Source of the DNA: an uncultured Flavobacterium sp. | GTDB lineage: Bacteria > Bacteroidota > Bacteroidia > Flavobacteriales > Flavobacteriaceae | Direction: 5' to 3' | Assembly: GCA_943912855.1 (NCBI GenBank) | Contig: CALTVC010000005.1 | Span: 62,001 to 126,000, forward strand | Length of the DNA: 64,000 bases | Part shown: piece after piece, positions 7,232 through 15,392 of the stretch | How the letters are laid out: each line of letters starts with the position of its first letter | Position numbering within the stretch: position 1 is the stretch's first letter | The notes under the pieces: generated by a model | What the model was told of the DNA's origin: nothing | Database searches by the model: none | What the model saw: only the letters and a program-made list of their open reading frames with translations | Made by a program: the position numbers and the translations under genes

Positions 7232-9073
7232 TTATCCTTTTAGCCACGCATTGCGCACGGTAGCTTTAGAGGCATCGGTAGCTTTCCAAACTTCCATTTC
7301 TTCGGTAGGAAGTTTTACTTTACCTTTTAGTACCTGCTCTTTACCATCGCGGTTTATTTTTACGGTAATAGCATCGCCATCTTTCCATTTTACGCTGGCT
7401 TCAATCATGTCATAAATGTTGTCCAGGTTGTAAGCAGTACCATTAAACTCAAGTAGCTTGTCGCCTTTTTTAAGACCAAGGGTGGTAAAGAAAACATTCG
7501 GGTCAATGTCTGTTCTTATAAAGATGGTCTTAGTCTGGTCTACAAGTACCTGTGGTTCCGGTTGCTGCACGTTTTTCAGGAACGGAATGCCCGGTTTTGT
7601 TTCTTTAGCTTTGGTTACACCCATCTTTGCAAAGAAATCAGCATAGTTTATAGGTGTAGCACCCGCTACGTAGGTTTTAAAGAACTCGCCCACGGCAGGG
7701 TAGGTGATAGATGTAATTTTATCGAAAAGTTCGGCATCGTCAAACGGCTTGTTGTTGCCATAGGTTTTGCTCAGTTCATCCATAAGGCTAAGGATGCCAC
7801 GCTTGCCGTTGCTTTGCTCACGTAGCGTAATATCAAGGCACATGGCTATAAGCGCGCCTTTCTCGTATACGTTACGGTACTGGTCTTTGTATGGTTTTTC
7901 CAGTACGTTTTTACTCATAACGGTAAACGGCATAGTATCGTTGTACTCTTTGGCGTGCGCTATTTTCTCGTCAAGGCGGTTGTAAAAATCCTCTTCGGTA
8001 ATAAGCCCCTGGTTTACCTGGAACAGGTTAGCAAAGTATTCGGTAATACCCTCATACATCCACAGGTGCTCGCTCATCTTCGGGTTATTAAAATCGAAGA
8101 ACTGTATTTCCTTGCTGTGTACGCTAAGTGGCGTTACGATGTGGAAGAACTCGTGCGATACAATGTCTTTCAACTGCTCGTTAAGCTCGTCTATACCCAT
8201 AACATCGGGCATAACCACAGTAGTACAGGTAGGGTGCTCTAATGCCCCAAAGCCTGTAGCATCTGTTTCGCTCATGTCAGACAGGTAAATAAGCACCGCG
8301 TACTTTTTATTGTTGTTTATGGCACCCAGGAATTTTTTCTGCGCGCGCATGGTAGCCTCAAGCATAGGGGTAACATCTGCGGCTTTAACCTTACCGCTTG
8401 GCGAATATACCGATATGATGATTTCCATGCCTTCGGCGGTAAACGTAGTATAGTCTGGCTTGCTGTACATTACCGGGTGCTCTGTAAGTTCCAGGTAACG
8501 GCCCACTTTAAACTGGTCTGTCGTGTTGCTCTGGTCAAGGTCGGTCATGCTGCTTGCGCCCCATAGCTCCGCAGGGTGAGTTATGTTTACGGTATACGGA
8601 GTTTCGGTAAAGCCGTCAAAGTAACCCACAAAACCGTGCGTATTCAGCATTATGTTTTTACCCGCAAGAATGTTAGTGCCGCTTGGCGAAAAAACAGGAT
8701 CTTCCTTGCCTTTTTCGTTATCAAAACTGTCGTTTACCAGGTACGTAATTTTAGCCAGCTTGTTGGCTTTTTCTATCTTCCATGAGTTAACGTCGCCTTT
8801 TGTTACAGGCAGTTCCTTACCTTTTTTATCGTAGGCTTTAAGTCCTTCAATAAACTGTCCGTAATTATCTGTGCTGTACGTTCCGGGTACTGTTTTAGGT
8901 ATGTAGTACGTAATGGTCTTTGCCTTAATAGGTTCAGGGGTTACCGTAACCAGTACCTTGTCGTCTTTAATGTCGTTAAGGTCTATGGCTACCTTTATTC
9001 CGTCGTTGTTTTGGGCTTGGGCAAAGCTACCCATCATCAGGGCCAGTGCCAGTGTGCAAATTAGCTTCTTCAT
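7232..9073 (-). CDS. M61-family metallopeptidase with PDZ domain
   Basis: A 613-residue exported protease with a signal peptide ending SFAQAQ near residue 21. ATG 9073 is preferred over the TTG one codon upstream. The order matches family M61 (glycyl aminopeptidase-like): an N-terminal beta domain to about residue 180, then a thermolysin-like domain with GFGALEH, a substrate-binding exopeptidase-type motif near 275. The zinc motif HEFFH spans residues 307-311, with Glu341 in YEGITEYF as likely third ligand. A PDZ domain follows at about 505-590 (FFTTLGLKKGDKLLEFNG). It is expected to trim peptides in the periplasm or at the surface. It is monocistronic and ends at a strong hairpin. Confidence 0.9.
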   Translation of the reverse strand: MKKLICTLALALMMGSFAQAQNNDGIKVAIDLNDIKDDKVLVTVTPEPIKAKTITYYIPKTVPGTYSTDNYGQFIEGLKAYDKKGKELPVTKGDVNSWKIEKANKLAKITYLVNDSFDNEKGKEDPVFSPSGTNILAGKNIMLNTHGFVGYFDGFTETPYTVNITHPAELWGASSMTDLDQSNTTDQFKVGRYLELTEHPVMYSKPDYTTFTAEGMEIIISVYSPSGKVKAADVTPMLEATMRAQKKFLGAINNNKKYAVLIYLSDMSETDATGFGALEHPTCTTVVMPDVMGIDELNEQLKDIVSHEFFHIVTPLSVHSKEIQFFDFNNPKMSEHLWMYEGITEYFANLFQVNQGLITEEDFYNRLDEKIAHAKEYNDTMPFTVMSKNVLEKPYKDQYRNVYEKGALIAMCLDITLREQSNGKRGILSLMDELSKTYGNNKPFDDAELFDKITSITYPAVGEFFKTYVAGATPINYADFFAKMGVTKAKETKPGIPFLKNVQQPEPQVLVDQTKTIFIRTDIDPNVFFTTLGLKKGDKLLEFNGTAYNLDNIYDMIEASVKWKDGDAITVKINRDGKEQVLKGKVKLPTEEMEVWKATDASKATVRNAWLKG

Positions 9074-9253
9074 CAAAAAAAATGTTTCTTACGGATAAGT
9101 ATATATAGTCCGCTTTTTGTTACGTAAAAGTATAAAAATTATGACGATAGGTAAGCGAAGTGTGCTTTTTCACAAATTTTTAAGATTTTCGCAATTTAGG
9201 TATTTGGTTTCTTTTGTTAATTTTATATTAAACCCCAAAACCCGTCCCCAATT

Positions 9254-9874
9254 ATGAATATTTTCATTCAGCATTTCCAGCAGCAGCACGGTCTGATTCC
9301 CGATGGTGCTCTGGGAAAAGTAACCCTGCTTGAATTCAGGGAGTTATGGCAAATTCCAACAGATGAAGCCGTGGCACACTTAGCAGGTAATGCCTACCAC
9401 GAAACAGCCGGCTTTACCCGTTTTACAGAAAACCTTAACTACTCTGCCGAGCGTTTGCTCGAAGTATTCCCGAAGTATTTTAAGTCGTGGGAAGTTGCAG
9501 CACGCTATGCCCGAAAACCCGAAAAAATAGCCAACAGGGTATACGGTAGCCGTCTGGGTAATGGCGATGAAGCCAGTGGCGACGGCTGGAAATACCGCGG
9601 TCGTGGCACCCTGCAAATTACTGGCAGGGAAAACTACAAGCGCCTGGGACAGCACCTGAGTGCCGATCTCCTTGCAAATCCTGAACTCGTAGCTACTAAC
9701 TATGCCCTGGACAGCGCCGTTTTTTTCTTTGAATTAAACAAACTCTGGGATATGGCATCTACAGTAGATGATGTGGCTATAAAAAAGGTGCGTAAAAAAA
9801 TAAACGGTGGCGATAACGGACTCAAAGAAGTGAACCAAATGGTAAAGCACTTTTATGAGGTACTAAAACGCTGA
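9254..9874 (+). CDS. GH19-family endolysin-like muramidase or chitinase
   Basis: A 206-residue protein without a signal peptide. Residues 5-35 resemble a short peptidoglycan-binding repeat (FQQQHGLIPDGALGKVT). The rest matches glycoside hydrolase family 19: AGNAYHETAGF with catalytic Glu50, a second acid Glu59, the ANRVYGSRLGNGDEASGDG loop region, and the substrate-groove block WKYRGRG/LQITGRENY at 112-128. The lack of a signal and the domain order resemble phage endolysins, which need a holin; no holin, spanin or other phage gene lies nearby. It may be a domesticated phage lysin acting on peptidoglycan during lysis or remodelling. A chitin substrate is also possible. Confidence 0.85.
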   Translation: MNIFIQHFQQQHGLIPDGALGKVTLLEFRELWQIPTDEAVAHLAGNAYHETAGFTRFTENLNYSAERLLEVFPKYFKSWEVAARYARKPEKIANRVYGSRLGNGDEASGDGWKYRGRGTLQITGRENYKRLGQHLSADLLANPELVATNYALDSAVFFFELNKLWDMASTVDDVAIKKVRKKINGGDNGLKEVNQMVKHFYEVLKR

Positions 9875-9879
9875 GCGGT

Positions 9880-10299
9880 TTATTTTTTCGGTTGGAAAAT
9901 TATGTCTGGGTTTATATGCTGCAATGCGGCTATGAACCCTGCCTTGTCTTTGGGTGAAACCAGCATGTATCCTTTACTATGGGTTATACCCAGCCGGTCT
10001 ATAGATGTGGCAGGTGCGCTAATAGGGTTGTTGGTTTCCTTTATTTTGGTAATAGTGGTAATGTCTATGGGCTTGTACTGAAATACTAAAATATAAATGC
10101 GCAACAGGTTGCCGTCTATTTTGTAGCGGGTGCTTGTCATAAGTGCAATTGTTAAAACAAACACACCACCCAGTATCCAAGGCACGTCGGGATCGTGATT
10201 GTTTTTATCGGCAAGTGTGGTAATAAATCCCGGCATCATACCTGCAATCAGCAATGCCACAAGTTCAATACCTATTTTAGAACGGTACAGGGTAGTCAT
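9880..10299 (-). CDS. Membrane protein with bacterial PH-like domain
   Basis: A protein of about 139 residues with two transmembrane segments near its N-terminus (ELVALLIAGMMPGFITTL and VPWILGGVFVLTIALM). A soluble domain follows that resembles the YyaB-like bacterial PH domain: TRYKIDGNLLRIYI, then IDITTITKIKET, then ITHSKGYMLVSPKD. I chose ATG 10299. A GTG at 10323 would add eight residues, but it lies inside the intergenic inverted repeat at 10319-10377. It converges on the GH19 gene with a five-base gap. The function is unknown; such domains are generally thought to mediate protein or membrane contacts. Confidence 0.7.
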   Translation of the reverse strand: MTTLYRSKIGIELVALLIAGMMPGFITTLADKNNHDPDVPWILGGVFVLTIALMTSTRYKIDGNLLRIYILVFQYKPIDITTITKIKETNNPISAPATSIDRLGITHSKGYMLVSPKDKAGFIAALQHINPDIIFQPKK

Positions 10300-10318
10300 T
10301 TTTCCTGATTTTTTAAAC

Positions 10319-10377
10319 GCCACGAATTACACTAATTTACACAAAGATCGTTCGTGTTGATTCGTGTAATTCGTGGC
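10319..10377. repeat. Inverted repeat built from TTCGTG units
   Basis: GCCACGAATTACAC (10319-10332) is perfectly complementary to 10364-10377. The right half contains three TTCGTG units spaced 9-10 bases apart (10351, 10361, 10371). It lies between two leftward genes, just after the hydrolase start region is transcribed away and before the PH-protein start. Confidence 0.7.
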
Positions 10378-10390
10378 ACTTTTTTTAAAA

Positions 10391-11788
10391 TTATTTAACC
10401 TGCTGCGCTATCCAGTCGCCTACGGTTTTAAGAGCAGCCGGGGCAAAGGTTTCTTCAATCTCGCCATATTCGGTAGGAGCGCCTGTGGTACTGGTCTGGA
10501 ACAGGTGGTTAAGCCCTTCAAGTTCTACAGTGGTAACTTTCTTGTTGCCGCTTTTTTCGGCTATACGTTTTATGGCGTCGAGGTTGGCTTTTGGTGCTAC
10601 CTGAACGTCTTTACTTCCGTTAATGGCCAGGATAGGGCATTTTACTTTTTCCAGTGTAGGCTGTGGGTTATAACGGATAAAGTTAAGATACCATGGCGAT
10701 GTAATGTCGCCTATCTGCATATCTATATAAGTAGCTACCTGATGCTCCGGTATGCCTTTAGAAATAAACAGCGGCTTAAGGTCTTTGTTAAACGTAGCCT
10801 GAAGACGCGTTTTTAGTACCGCCGTATTTTCTTCCTCTTTAATAAGGGTATAAATACTGCGGTTAATGGCACTTAGCTTGGTGAGTTCTGCTTCGGGCAT
10901 GCCGTTCGCCTTGCCTATAAGGTAGTTTTGAAGTACCATAAGCTCATCTCCCGGAATGGCTGTTCCGGCAAGCAGTACTATAAATGCCACATCTGGGTTG
11001 TTTACCGCTACTATAGGAGCAGCAATACCGCCTTCGCTATGCCCGGCGATGCCTATTTTTTTCGAGTTGATCTCTTTGCGGGTTTTCAGGTATTTAAAAG
11101 CCGCTTCCGCATCTGCGGCAAAATCGTTAGTTGTTGCTTTAGCATAATCTCCGGTGCTTTTTGCGGTACCGCGGTCGTCATAGCGCAGTACGGCTATGCC
11201 CCGGCGGGTAAGATAATCAGCAAGGACAAGAAACGGTTTATGCTCCAGAATTTCCTCATTGCGGTCTTGCGCACCACTGCCTGTAACCAGTATAACGGCA
11301 GGGTAGTTGCTGCCACCCTGTTTTGGCAATGTAAGCGTTCCGGCAAGGGTTATGCCTGCCTTATCATTTTTAAAGCTCACTTCCTCCTCATAATACGGAT
11401 AGGGTTTTACAGGTTCCTGCGGACGCTTAGGGGCAACAGCCTTAGGCTCCTCACGCCCGAAATCAAGCGGAATAGGGTAGTTGTTCTGGGTAAACGTACC
11501 TTTTATGGTTTTGCCTTCCAGTGTGCCCTTATAGCTAATGCCACCCGATGGTATGGCAAAGTTTAGTGTGTTGTTGGTAAAAGTAATGGTGGTTACCGGC
11601 AGGTCATTGGCTCCCTGGTCAGGGCTGTCCATAGTGGCGCTAAACCCTGTGGCTTCTTTTTTAATATGCAGGTTAATGTGCAGTTTTCCTCCGGGGAAGG
11701 TTAGTAACCCGAACCAGTCGCCCGTTACTTCCTGCGCCTGAAGTGTAAAACCAAATACTAGTGTAAAGATGAATAATAGTTTTTTCAT
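10391..11788 (-). CDS. Secreted alpha/beta hydrolase (serine hydrolase)
   Basis: A 465-residue exported enzyme with a signal peptide ending LQAQ near residue 19. ATG 11788 is chosen because it starts the signal peptide and lies 10 bases after the upstream stop. Residues 20-110 form a beta domain (GDWFGLLTFPGGKLHINL) common at the N-terminus of these Bacteroidetes hydrolases. The catalytic domain starts near 135 with AGTLTLP and continues with ILVTGSGAQDRNE, RYDDRGTAKS, the nucleophile elbow GHSEGG (Ser251), a likely Asp in INGSKDVQV and His in GLNHLFQ. It is the third gene of the DUF2089-Yip1-hydrolase operon. The substrate is unknown; peptidase or esterase activity is equally plausible. Confidence 0.85.
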   Translation of the reverse strand: MKKLLFIFTLVFGFTLQAQEVTGDWFGLLTFPGGKLHINLHIKKEATGFSATMDSPDQGANDLPVTTITFTNNTLNFAIPSGGISYKGTLEGKTIKGTFTQNNYPIPLDFGREEPKAVAPKRPQEPVKPYPYYEEEVSFKNDKAGITLAGTLTLPKQGGSNYPAVILVTGSGAQDRNEEILEHKPFLVLADYLTRRGIAVLRYDDRGTAKSTGDYAKATTNDFAADAEAAFKYLKTRKEINSKKIGIAGHSEGGIAAPIVAVNNPDVAFIVLLAGTAIPGDELMVLQNYLIGKANGMPEAELTKLSAINRSIYTLIKEEENTAVLKTRLQATFNKDLKPLFISKGIPEHQVATYIDMQIGDITSPWYLNFIRYNPQPTLEKVKCPILAINGSKDVQVAPKANLDAIKRIAEKSGNKKVTTVELEGLNHLFQTSTTGAPTEYGEIEETFAPAALKTVGDWIAQQVK

Positions 11789-11798
11789 GGTTATATTT

Positions 11799-12377
11799 TT
11801 AATAGGGTAATACATAAATCACATATCCTGAGGCAAAATGCGCCACCAGCACTGCCACGATAAACAAAACGATGTGCCACGCTTTTTTAGTGTTTACAGC
11901 CACCCTGAAACCGTTATACAGCAGGGCGCACATCCATACCAGTAACAGCAGGCCCGCAAGTGCTACGGCGGTAACACCGGCTATAGCGGTAGGATCCATA
12001 CTATCCGGGTGTTGTTGTGCTTTCATGATAGCTTCCGTTTGCCTGGCCATATAGTTGTCTATATTGTCCAGCACATTAATGTAAAATGGTAGTCGGGCTA
12101 TAATGGTGGCGTTTAGTATGTCTATAAAACGGGTCTTTTTATTAATGGCAAGACCTGTAATAAATAGTACTACGGCGGTGGTAAGCACTCCGGCTATGTT
12201 ATCTAGCAGGGGTTCGTAAGGGGCAACGTTAAATAATGGCGTTACTGTAATGTATGCGGCAAAACGGCAGTTAAGCAACCATGCGAACGCGCTGGCTACT
12301 ACAGTGCCACTGATGCCTATGTAAAGCAACTTTTTATCGGGTACGGTTTCAAAAGGGTTATACAGCAGTTTGTTCAT
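11799..12377 (-). CDS. Yip1-like five-helix membrane protein
   Basis: A 192-residue integral membrane protein with about five transmembrane segments (residues 18-36, 62-80, 88-103, 133-153 and 166-188) and the N-terminal NPFETVPDKK motif typical of Bacteroidetes members of the Yip1 superfamily. It has no catalytic motif. It sits between the DUF2089 regulator (14 bases upstream) and the secreted hydrolase (10 bases downstream), which implies a shared transcript. A role in sensing or regulating the other two is inference only. Confidence 0.75.
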   Translation of the reverse strand: MNKLLYNPFETVPDKKLLYIGISGTVVASAFAWLLNCRFAAYITVTPLFNVAPYEPLLDNIAGVLTTAVVLFITGLAINKKTRFIDILNATIIARLPFYINVLDNIDNYMARQTEAIMKAQQHPDSMDPTAIAGVTAVALAGLLLLVWMCALLYNGFRVAVNTKKAWHIVLFIVAVLVAHFASGYVIYVLPY

Positions 12378-12391
12378 AGGGCGGGTAATGG

Positions 12392-12664
12392 TTATCTGTT
12401 GGCTTTTATTTTTTGAATGAGGTCATCCAGGCGGTTGCGCACCGTAGGGTAACTTACTCCGGTAATTGATGCCATTTCTTTAAGACTACCTCCGTTGATT
12501 ACAAATTGCAGTATAAACTCCTGCTCGTCTTCGGTAAGGCGTGCCAAAGCAGGTAACCCAAATGTACCCGACACCTGTGTGCTGCATTCAGGGCATGCCA
12601 ATTGCGCTACGTGGAGCTGGCTGCTACAACCCGGACATACGGTAGGAAGCTTTGGTTTAAGCAT
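12392..12664 (-). CDS. DUF2089 family zinc-ribbon and HTH regulator
   Basis: A 90-residue protein with an N-terminal zinc ribbon (Cys10, Cys13, Cys24, Cys27). A helix-turn-helix region spans residues 50-88 (LTEDEQEFILQFVINGG, LKEMASITGVSYPTVRNRL). This architecture matches DUF2089 (PF09862), a family of probable transcription factors with a sigma-70 region-4-like helix-turn-helix. It is the first gene of the operon. Its promoter is embedded in a repeated palindrome (12678-12724), which suggests autoregulation. The DNA-binding role is inferred from the fold. Confidence 0.85.
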   Translation of the reverse strand: MLKPKLPTVCPGCSSQLHVAQLACPECSTQVSGTFGLPALARLTEDEQEFILQFVINGGSLKEMASITGVSYPTVRNRLDDLIQKIKANR

Positions 12665-12677
12665 AAGGTGTTTTGAT

Positions 12678-12724
12678 AATTTTATTCAAAGTTAAATAAA
12701 ATTAAAGTAGTGTTTAATAAAATT
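12678..12724 (-). promoter_or_regulatory. Promoter with operator-like repeats for the DUF2089 operon
   Basis: On the minus strand TAACTTTG (plus-strand 12687-12694) matches the -7 consensus. It is exactly the spacer of a perfect 9-bp inverted repeat: AATTTTATT at 12678-12686 and AATAAAATT at 12695-12703. A third half-site AATAAAATT lies at 12716-12724, 21 bases (two helical turns) from the second. This arrangement would let a dimeric repressor cover the promoter. Confidence 0.6.
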
Positions 12725-12864
12725 TAATATTTTTTTAAAACAGGAAGTCGGGATTGTAAATATTGTTCAGATTTTGAAAGGGTGTAACTTGTAATCACGG
12801 ATAGCGCTCCGTAATTATTATGTTGTTTATTTATGGTTTTGTAATATCGGTATATAATGAACAT

Positions 12865-13188
12865 CTAAAAATTATTCCGCTCGGCATAGTCCAGCAGTTT
12901 TAACGACAGGTCTATCTCATTTACAAAATCATCTCCGCTATCGGCTTCCTTAACGGCGTTGAGAAAATACTGAAAGCCAAACAGCACATAAAATTCCGAC
13001 CCGTTATAATAGTACTCCACTTTACCTGCGGTCTCTTCTATCTTAAAAAATTCCACCTTACCGTTTATCCCGAAAGGCTTTTGCATATAAATTTCAATCT
13101 CGGCATACTTGTTTAAGCCCTGCGATTTGCAAAAATCTTCGTAGGTGTTGCCTTCGGTAAAGTAATGTATGAGTTCGGGTAATGTCAT
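12865..13188 (-). CDS. Small acidic cytoplasmic protein, unknown function
   Basis: A 107-residue protein without signal or membrane segments, rich in aromatic and acidic residues (YMQKPFGINGKVEFF, KVEYYYNGSEFYVLFGFQYF). The pattern suggests a small alpha/beta or immunity-like fold, but I do not recognise the family. It is preceded on its own strand by an AAC/ATAAACC-rich leader (13191-13223) like those before queD and argS. A 60-base gap separates it from the upstream L,D-transpeptidase gene, so the two may be co-transcribed. Confidence 0.65.
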   Translation of the reverse strand: MTLPELIHYFTEGNTYEDFCKSQGLNKYAEIEIYMQKPFGINGKVEFFKIEETAGKVEYYYNGSEFYVLFGFQYFLNAVKEADSGDDFVNEIDLSLKLLDYAERNNF

Positions 13189-13190
13189 AT

Positions 13191-13223
13191 TTTGTTTATG
13201 GTTTATAGTTGTTAGTTGTTGGC
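13191..13223 (-). repeat. ATAAACC/AAC-rich leader tract
   Basis: Read on the minus strand this is a run of AACAACTAAC, AACTATAAACC and ATAAAC units ending directly at the start codon of the gene at 13188. It belongs to the same low-complexity family as 244-333 and 28795-28833. Confidence 0.5.
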
Positions 13224-13249
13224 CTGTAGCGATTCTAAACCAAAAGTGT

Positions 13250-13768
13250 TTATTTTAAAATCTCAATCATAGTGCCATCTTTTACGGCAATAAAAAGCCC
13301 ATCCATCTCAGGGTCGGTTATCGCTATGCAACCGTGTGTCCAGTCGTGCCACCGCTGAAATTTATTTATATAACCCCGTCCGTTTTTCAGTCCGTGTATC
13401 TTAATGTCGCCACCGGGGCTCTTACCCAGTTTGGCAGCGTAAGCGCGGTCGGCTTCGTTAGGATAGCTCACACCCAGATTTTTATGGTAGCCACTTTTGG
13501 CATTGCGCGCATTAATGGTGTACACGCCTTCGGGCGTACGCCCATCACCTTCAAACTGCTTATGCCCCTCCGGGTTAAAGCCCAAAGATACACTATAGGT
13601 TTTTATAAGTGTACCATTACTGTAGGCTTCCATTTTGCGGTCACTCTTGTGTACCACCAGGCGGTCTATTGTAATACCTGTGGGTAATTGCTTTTCCAAG
13701 CGAAAGTAATACTCTGCTAGCAGAGCAAGCGTAATAAGCACGAAATAAGACATGTATTTTAGTTTCAT
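13250..13768 (-). CDS. L,D-transpeptidase (YkuD domain)
   Basis: A 172-residue enzyme with an uncleaved N-terminal membrane anchor or signal segment (residues 5-21). A YkuD catalytic domain follows, which forms or remodels 3-3 peptidoglycan cross-links or links proteins to peptidoglycan in the periplasm. Key blocks are EGDGRTPEGVY (67-83), the motif IHG with His125, and WTHGCIAI with His145 and catalytic Cys147. It is short, carrying little beyond the catalytic domain. A second, unrelated-looking L,D-transpeptidase (YkuD_2 type) lies at 24626. Confidence 0.9.
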   Translation of the reverse strand: MKLKYMSYFVLITLALLAEYYFRLEKQLPTGITIDRLVVHKSDRKMEAYSNGTLIKTYSVSLGFNPEGHKQFEGDGRTPEGVYTINARNAKSGYHKNLGVSYPNEADRAYAAKLGKSPGGDIKIHGLKNGRGYINKFQRWHDWTHGCIAITDPEMDGLFIAVKDGTMIEILK

Positions 13769-13780
13769 TTTTTTATTTTC

Positions 13781-13883
13781 CCACCCCGCCCTACAGGCAC
13801 CCCTCCGAAGGAGGGGAATGCCACTCTGCTTTTTCGGGGCTACAATTCCCCTCCTTCGGAGGGGTGCCTGTAGGGCGGGGTGG
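13781..13883. repeat. 39-bp perfect inverted repeat, REP/BIME-like
   Basis: Bases 13781-13819 and 13845-13883 are exact reverse complements (39 bp) separated by 25 bases. Each arm is GC-rich against an AT-rich background and contains an inner palindrome, CCCCTCC-GAA-GGAGGGG. No coding potential or transposase is present. The structure resembles bacterial interspersed palindromic elements; its start lies 12 bases upstream of the L,D-transpeptidase start codon. Confidence 0.8.
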
Positions 13884-14281
13884 CTACTATTTGCAATTCT
13901 CCATTCTAAACTCTAAAGCAAGATAACACTTAAATCAATCATTAGACATATATAAAAACGAAAGCTTCGTGCGCCTTATGAAAAACCTTTGTGCCCTTTG
14001 TGGTAGAAAAACATCAGATATCAGAGTGTAAAATTACAACGCTTATTTACACCCAGTACTGAAGGCAATTGTTCAGTAAACATTTCGGTAGCATAAAAAC
14101 GCTGTAAAGTATATAGCTAACAGCTGTTGCGTCCTGTTGAATTATAAAAAAATGCAATCACCTGATTTTTAATTAAAATCTGATTTTAAGACACTACAGC
14201 AATGCAACACCGTTGCTACAATTAGGCATACAATTACCGGAAGTGTAGTAATATATTTACGCCTGCTAAATAGCTATATAA
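13884..14281. other. Gene-free AT-rich stretch
   Basis: No open reading frame, promoter pair or RNA is convincing here. The only structure seen is a short near-tandem CTTTGTG repeat at 13986-14004. Confidence 0.5.
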
Positions 14282-14316
14282 GAAAAATCCTTCTTTAGGT
14301 TGTGCTAAAGAAGGAT
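14282..14316 (-). terminator. Terminator of the FabH-like gene
   Basis: ATCCTTCTTTAG (14287-14298) pairs perfectly with 14305-14316 around a 6-nt loop. The minus strand continues with TTTTTCTT. It lies 45 bases past the stop codon at 14361. Confidence 0.8.
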
Positions 14317-14360
14317 GTTATTTTAATCTGAAATGTGAAGTCAAAAATCTGAAATGGGAC

Positions 14361-15374
14361 TTACCATTTTATGATGGCACTACCCCAGGTAAAGCCACTA
14401 CCAAAAGCAGCCAGTACCACAGTATCGCCTTCCTTAATTTTGCCCTGTTCCCAGGCTTCGGTAAGCGCGATTGGTACAGAAGCAGCAGTGGTGTTTCCGT
14501 ATTTCATTATGTTATTAAATACTTGGTCGTCAGTTAATTGAAACTTCTGCTGGATATACTGACTAATGCGAAGATTAGCTTGGTGAGGTACCAGCATATT
14601 AATATCTGATACTTCTAAGTTGTTGGCTTTCAGTCCTTCGTTGATTACTTCGGCAAAACGCTGTACAGCATTTTTAAACACAAACTGCCCGTTCATGTAC
14701 GGATAGTACGAAATGTCTTCCGGGTCGTTCTCTGTAAGGATGTCGGTTACCCAACGCTTGCCCATGCCTGGAGCTATAAGGCTCAGTTCTTCAGCGTGTT
14801 GGCCTTCGCTGTGCAGGTGGGTGGAGAGGATGCCTTTGGTTAAATCCTCTTCGCGGGTCAGCACGGCTGCTCCGGCACCGTCTCCAAAGATAACTGAAAC
14901 ATTTCGGCCCCTCGTAGTCATGTCTAATCCTGTGCTATGTAACTCAGAACCAATGATTAATATGTTTTTGTACATCCCTGTTTTTATGAACTGGTCGGCT
15001 ACCGATAAAGCATAAATAAACCCCGAACACTGGTTCCTGATGTCCAGCGCGCCTATGGTTCGGCTCAAGCCTAAATCTCTCTGCACCAGCACACCCGGCC
15101 CAGGAAAATAGTAGTCAGGACTAAGCGTAGCGAATATTATAAAGTCGATGTCATCTTTCTGAATACCAGCACGTTCTATGGCGACCTGAGCTGCTTTAAC
15201 ACCCATGGTTGTGGTGGTATCTCCATCTCCCTTCACCACATGACGACGTTCCTGGATACCGGTACGCTCCTGAATCCAGGCATCGTTAGTATCTATTATT
15301 TTAGATAGGTCATCGTTAGTAACCACATTGGCAGGCACATAGTATCCCAGCCCCGATATTTTTGAATGATACAT
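14361..15374 (-). CDS. fabH: Beta-ketoacyl-ACP synthase III
   Basis: A 337-residue cytoplasmic thiolase-fold enzyme that condenses an acyl-CoA primer with malonyl-ACP to start fatty acid synthesis. The catalytic triad is visible: Cys116 in NQCSGF, His264 in VPHQAN and Asn294 in YGNTTAAS. The glycine-rich C-terminal AAFGSGFTWGSA is also present. ATG 15374 follows a complete promoter. It is monocistronic with its own terminator, away from plsX and rpmF. Flavobacteria often carry several FabH paralogues, so this copy may be a secondary synthase for branched or specialised acyl chains rather than the housekeeping enzyme. Confidence 0.9.
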   Translation of the reverse strand: MYHSKISGLGYYVPANVVTNDDLSKIIDTNDAWIQERTGIQERRHVVKGDGDTTTTMGVKAAQVAIERAGIQKDDIDFIIFATLSPDYYFPGPGVLVQRDLGLSRTIGALDIRNQCSGFIYALSVADQFIKTGMYKNILIIGSELHSTGLDMTTRGRNVSVIFGDGAGAAVLTREEDLTKGILSTHLHSEGQHAEELSLIAPGMGKRWVTDILTENDPEDISYYPYMNGQFVFKNAVQRFAEVINEGLKANNLEVSDINMLVPHQANLRISQYIQQKFQLTDDQVFNNIMKYGNTTAASVPIALTEAWEQGKIKEGDTVVLAAFGSGFTWGSAIIKW

Positions 15375-15392
15375 AAATATTCAATTTAATAA

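Noticed and set aside
9254..9874. Prophage remnant around the GH19 gene
   Set aside because: Both neighbours are ordinary chromosomal genes, and no integrase, holin, structural gene or attachment repeat was seen.
10928..11566. 212-residue plus-strand frame
   Set aside because: It is the antisense shadow of the secreted hydrolase gene, which has a signal peptide and a full catalytic set.
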